Assembly: GCA_003509825.1 (NCBI GenBank)
Contig: DOMT01000047.1
Span: 2,831-10,498 of the forward strand
Origin: Coriobacteriia bacterium
GTDB taxonomy: Bacteria > Actinomycetota > Coriobacteriia > Coriobacteriales > UBA8131
Direction: 5' to 3'
Length of the DNA: 7,668 nucleotides
In this document: positions 5,744 through 7,668 of the stretch, in pieces
Position numbering within the stretch: position 1 is the first letter of the stretch
Layout of the letters: the number at the start of each line of letters is the position of its first letter
The notes under the pieces: generated by a model
The model's database searches: none
Seen by the model: the letters and a program-made list of their open reading frames with translations, nothing else
What the model was told of the DNA's origin: nothing
Translations under genes and position numbers: made by a program

Positions 5744-6301
5744 TCAGACTCCGAATCTGTGTGAGAATATCTCGGTATAGACCTGTCGATCCTGTTTTCT
5801 GTCGGAGCGCATGAGGGATATCCCATCAACCACGATGTCACGCTCCGGGGCGTAAAGCTCGATCGGCTGCTTACAGACGATCGATCGTCCGATGGTGATG
5901 TGGGGCTTGAAGTTTCTGCGCTCGATGGCAAACCCCCGCTCACAGAGCTCGTCGGTGAGACTCGTTGCAAGCCCGGTGAGAATCGGATGTTCCTCCACCC
6001 CTACCCACCAATTATGACCCTTGACACTCTTGAAGCTGCCGATACCGGCAAGACGGATGGTAAAAGCCTCGAGGGCTTTGCGCCGGCAGACACCGGCGAT
6101 CACCTCTTCGATGCTTCGTAGCTGCTCTCCCCCACCACTATAGCCACCCTTACCGATCTCACCGATAAACACCAGGGTCAGGTGATAGTTTTCCTCGGGA
6201 ATCACCCGCCCCGCACTCGCCTGCCGGACGAGCTCGGTCGAAACCCCGAGGAGATCGTGTTTGATCTCCTCGGAAAAATCTATGGCAACAAACAATCGCA
6301 T
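5744..6301 (-). CDS. thpR: RNA 2',3'-cyclic phosphodiesterase (2H family)
   Basis: A 185-residue cytoplasmic enzyme of the 2H phosphoesterase superfamily (LigT/ThpR), which opens 2',3'-cyclic phosphates on RNA ends; the E. coli member was first seen as a 2'-5' RNA ligase. Both catalytic HxTx motifs are present: H40-L-T42 in HLTLVFIGE and H134-I-T136 in HITIGR, with the expected spacing. The N terminus RLFVAIDF is the standard opening and the length is normal. A small Gly-rich insert (GKGGYSGGGEQ, 50-60) follows the first motif where family members vary. The ATG at 6301 has only a weak upstream GGTAAG. It lies 25 bases after the symporter gene, which implies co-transcription, though the two have no known functional link. 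Confidence 0.92.
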   Translation of the reverse strand: MRLFVAIDFSEEIKHDLLGVSTELVRQASAGRVIPEENYHLTLVFIGEIGKGGYSGGGEQLRSIEEVIAGVCRRKALEAFTIRLAGIGSFKSVKGHNWWVGVEEHPILTGLATSLTDELCERGFAIERRNFKPHITIGRSIVCKQPIELYAPERDIVVDGISLMRSDRKQDRQVYTEIFSHRFGV

Positions 6302-6326
6302 AAAGACAGCTTACCGGATGCTACCA

Positions 6327-7668
6327 TCAATCGGCATCGACGGGGTACTCGTGCAGATTCGCGTAACTGTCCTTGAACATTTTGTCGACCTCTGCCTTAT
6401 CGGGCTTGGGCGTAACCAAACTCACCAACGGCACCAACACCAAACCGGCGAGCATAGCGATGGCGCCCGCATTGATCGGTGAGGCGATGAAGCCCGCTCC
6501 GAATACGAAGCCCCAAATCATATTGATGCTCACCAGGCCTACGCCGAAGATGAAGCAGACCCAAACACTCGCCGTGGTGGTGCGCTTCCAATAGAGGCCA
6601 TAGAGCAGCGGCGCCAAAAACGCACCGGCCAGCGCGCCCCAGCTGATGGACATGAGTTGGGCGATGAAGGTAACGGCGGAACCGTATTGCACCAAGGCGA
6701 TGACCGCCGAAATGATGACGAAGACTACGATCAGCACCCGCATCGTAAACAGCTGGGAACGGTCGCTCATCCTTTTGACGATGTTGCCTTTGATGAAGTC
6801 GAGTGTCAATGTGGAGCTTGAAGCCAACACCAACGAACTCAACGTGGACATCGATGCCGAAAGTACCAACACCACCGTCAGACCGATGAGCAGATCGGGC
6901 ATGTTGGAGAGTAGAGTGGGAATCACCGCATCGTACACGGGCGTACCTGCGGCGGTGAGCGGTACCCCCTCTCCCGCCAAACGTCCGAAGCCACCGAGGA
7001 AGTAGCTGCCGCCCGCAACGATCAGCGCAAAGACGGTGGAGATGATCGCACCACGTTTGATCGACGAGGTGTTTTTGATCGCATAAAACTTCTGTACCAT
7101 CTGCGGCAAACTACAGGTACCGAGCGAGGTGAGGATGATCACACCGATCAGATTGATGAGATCGGGGCCGAAGATCGAAGTATAGGCCCCCGACATCGCA
7201 GCGGTATCCACGGCCGTATCGTTGGGCACTTGCGACAGCTCCACCAGCGCAGCCGTAAACCCGCCGTGTCCCGAAAGCACCACCGCGATGACTGCGATGA
7301 TACCGCCGAGCATGATGAGACCCTGCACGAAGTCGTTCACCGCCGTAGCCATATAACCGCCAAGCACAACATAGATGCAGGTGAGCAGAGCCATTCCGAC
7401 GATGGCGTATTCGTAAGGAATGCTGAAGGCCATGTCGAACAGGCGCGAGAGTCCGTTGTAAACGCTGGCGGTATAGGGGATTAGAAAGATGAAGATGATG
7501 CCCGCCGCCGCAATGCGCAGCGCTTTGCTGTTGAAGCGACTACCGAAGAACTCGGGCATCGTCTGTGCATTGAAGTGGTGACTCATGGCGCGTGTACGGG
7601 CGCCGAGCACATACCAGGCCAAAAGACTTCCGATAAACGCATTACCCAAGCCGATCCACAGGGCGGCC
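6327..7668 (-). CDS. Sodium:solute symporter (SSS family), 5' end beyond the window
   Basis: A partial gene: the frame stays open to the right edge (…ALWIGLGNAFIG…), so the true start lies outside. About 447 residues with roughly eleven membrane helices are visible. The family signs are the TMPEFFGSRF segment after the early helix pair (family form T-x-P-x-F/Y-x-x-R-F), GGYMATAVNDFVQG, LPQMVQKFYA, and the SMSTLSS helix with Ser/Thr residues corresponding to the PutP Na+ site in helix 8. Members take up proline, pantothenate, sugars or carboxylates with Na+. The overall style is PutP/PanF-like, but the first helix, which helps define the substrate and Na+ site, is missing, so I do not assign a substrate. 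The hydrophilic C-terminal tail (about 414-440 in numbering from 7649) is cytoplasmic. The TTG at 7649 is not a credible start because upstream coding is continuous. Confidence 0.92.
   Translation of the reverse strand, partial: AALWIGLGNAFIGSLLAWYVLGARTRAMSHHFNAQTMPEFFGSRFNSKALRIAAAGIIFIFLIPYTASVYNGLSRLFDMAFSIPYEYAIVGMALLTCIYVVLGGYMATAVNDFVQGLIMLGGIIAVIAVVLSGHGGFTAALVELSQVPNDTAVDTAAMSGAYTSIFGPDLINLIGVIILTSLGTCSLPQMVQKFYAIKNTSSIKRGAIISTVFALIVAGGSYFLGGFGRLAGEGVPLTAAGTPVYDAVIPTLLSNMPDLLIGLTVVLVLSASMSTLSSLVLASSSTLTLDFIKGNIVKRMSDRSQLFTMRVLIVVFVIISAVIALVQYGSAVTFIAQLMSISWGALAGAFLAPLLYGLYWKRTTTASVWVCFIFGVGLVSINMIWGFVFGAGFIASPINAGAIAMLAGLVLVPLVSLVTPKPDKAEVDKMFKDSYANLHEYPVDAD

Overview
The window is a densely packed bacterial chromosomal segment of about 7.7 kb, of moderate to high GC, with short intergenic gaps, AGGAGG-like ribosome binding sites and no phage, insertion sequence, CRISPR or RNA gene that I can see. 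The protein styles (a Gram-positive-like CadC sensor, a YwaF/TMEM164 membrane protein, a Firmicutes/Coriobacteriia-like UppP) suggest a Gram-positive-lineage anaerobe, possibly Coriobacteriia. That placement is inference from memory of protein styles and is not secure.

Region 1 (1-1466, minus strand). A YwaF/TMEM164-type seven-helix membrane protein is followed after 15 bases by a YfcE-type metallophosphoesterase. A perfect 10-bp hairpin contains the stop codon of the latter. A strong Shine-Dalgarno sequence at the left edge shows that another minus-strand gene starts just outside the window.

Region 2 (1467-4012, minus strand). This is a self-contained heavy-metal resistance operon: an ArsR/SmtB-family sensor of CadC type, with both the Cys-rich alpha3N site and the alpha5 site intact, then a P1B-type ATPase for Zn/Cd/Pb export whose start is coupled to the sensor's stop. 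A 14-bp perfect inverted repeat with a 6-bp centre lies between the sensor gene and its candidate -35/-10 elements and is almost certainly the operator. Metal binding to the sensor would release it from this site and allow expression of the exporter.

Region 3 (4013-5743). uppP (undecaprenyl-diphosphatase, recycling of the cell-wall lipid carrier) on the minus strand diverges from a plus-strand pair: an unrecognised 81-residue protein, possibly translated from a nearly leaderless mRNA, and a PaaI-type hotdog thioesterase.

Region 4 (5744-7668, minus strand). A sodium:solute symporter, cut by the right edge, is followed after 25 bases by thpR, an RNA 2',3'-cyclic phosphodiesterase of the 2H family. 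thpR converges on the thioesterase gene.

Most of the window is ordinary housekeeping and metal-resistance content. The parts most worth a second look are the Cys-cluster tail that replaces the usual HMA domain on the ATPase, the operator architecture, and the unknown 81-residue protein paired with a thioesterase. I did not find a clearly new multi-gene system.
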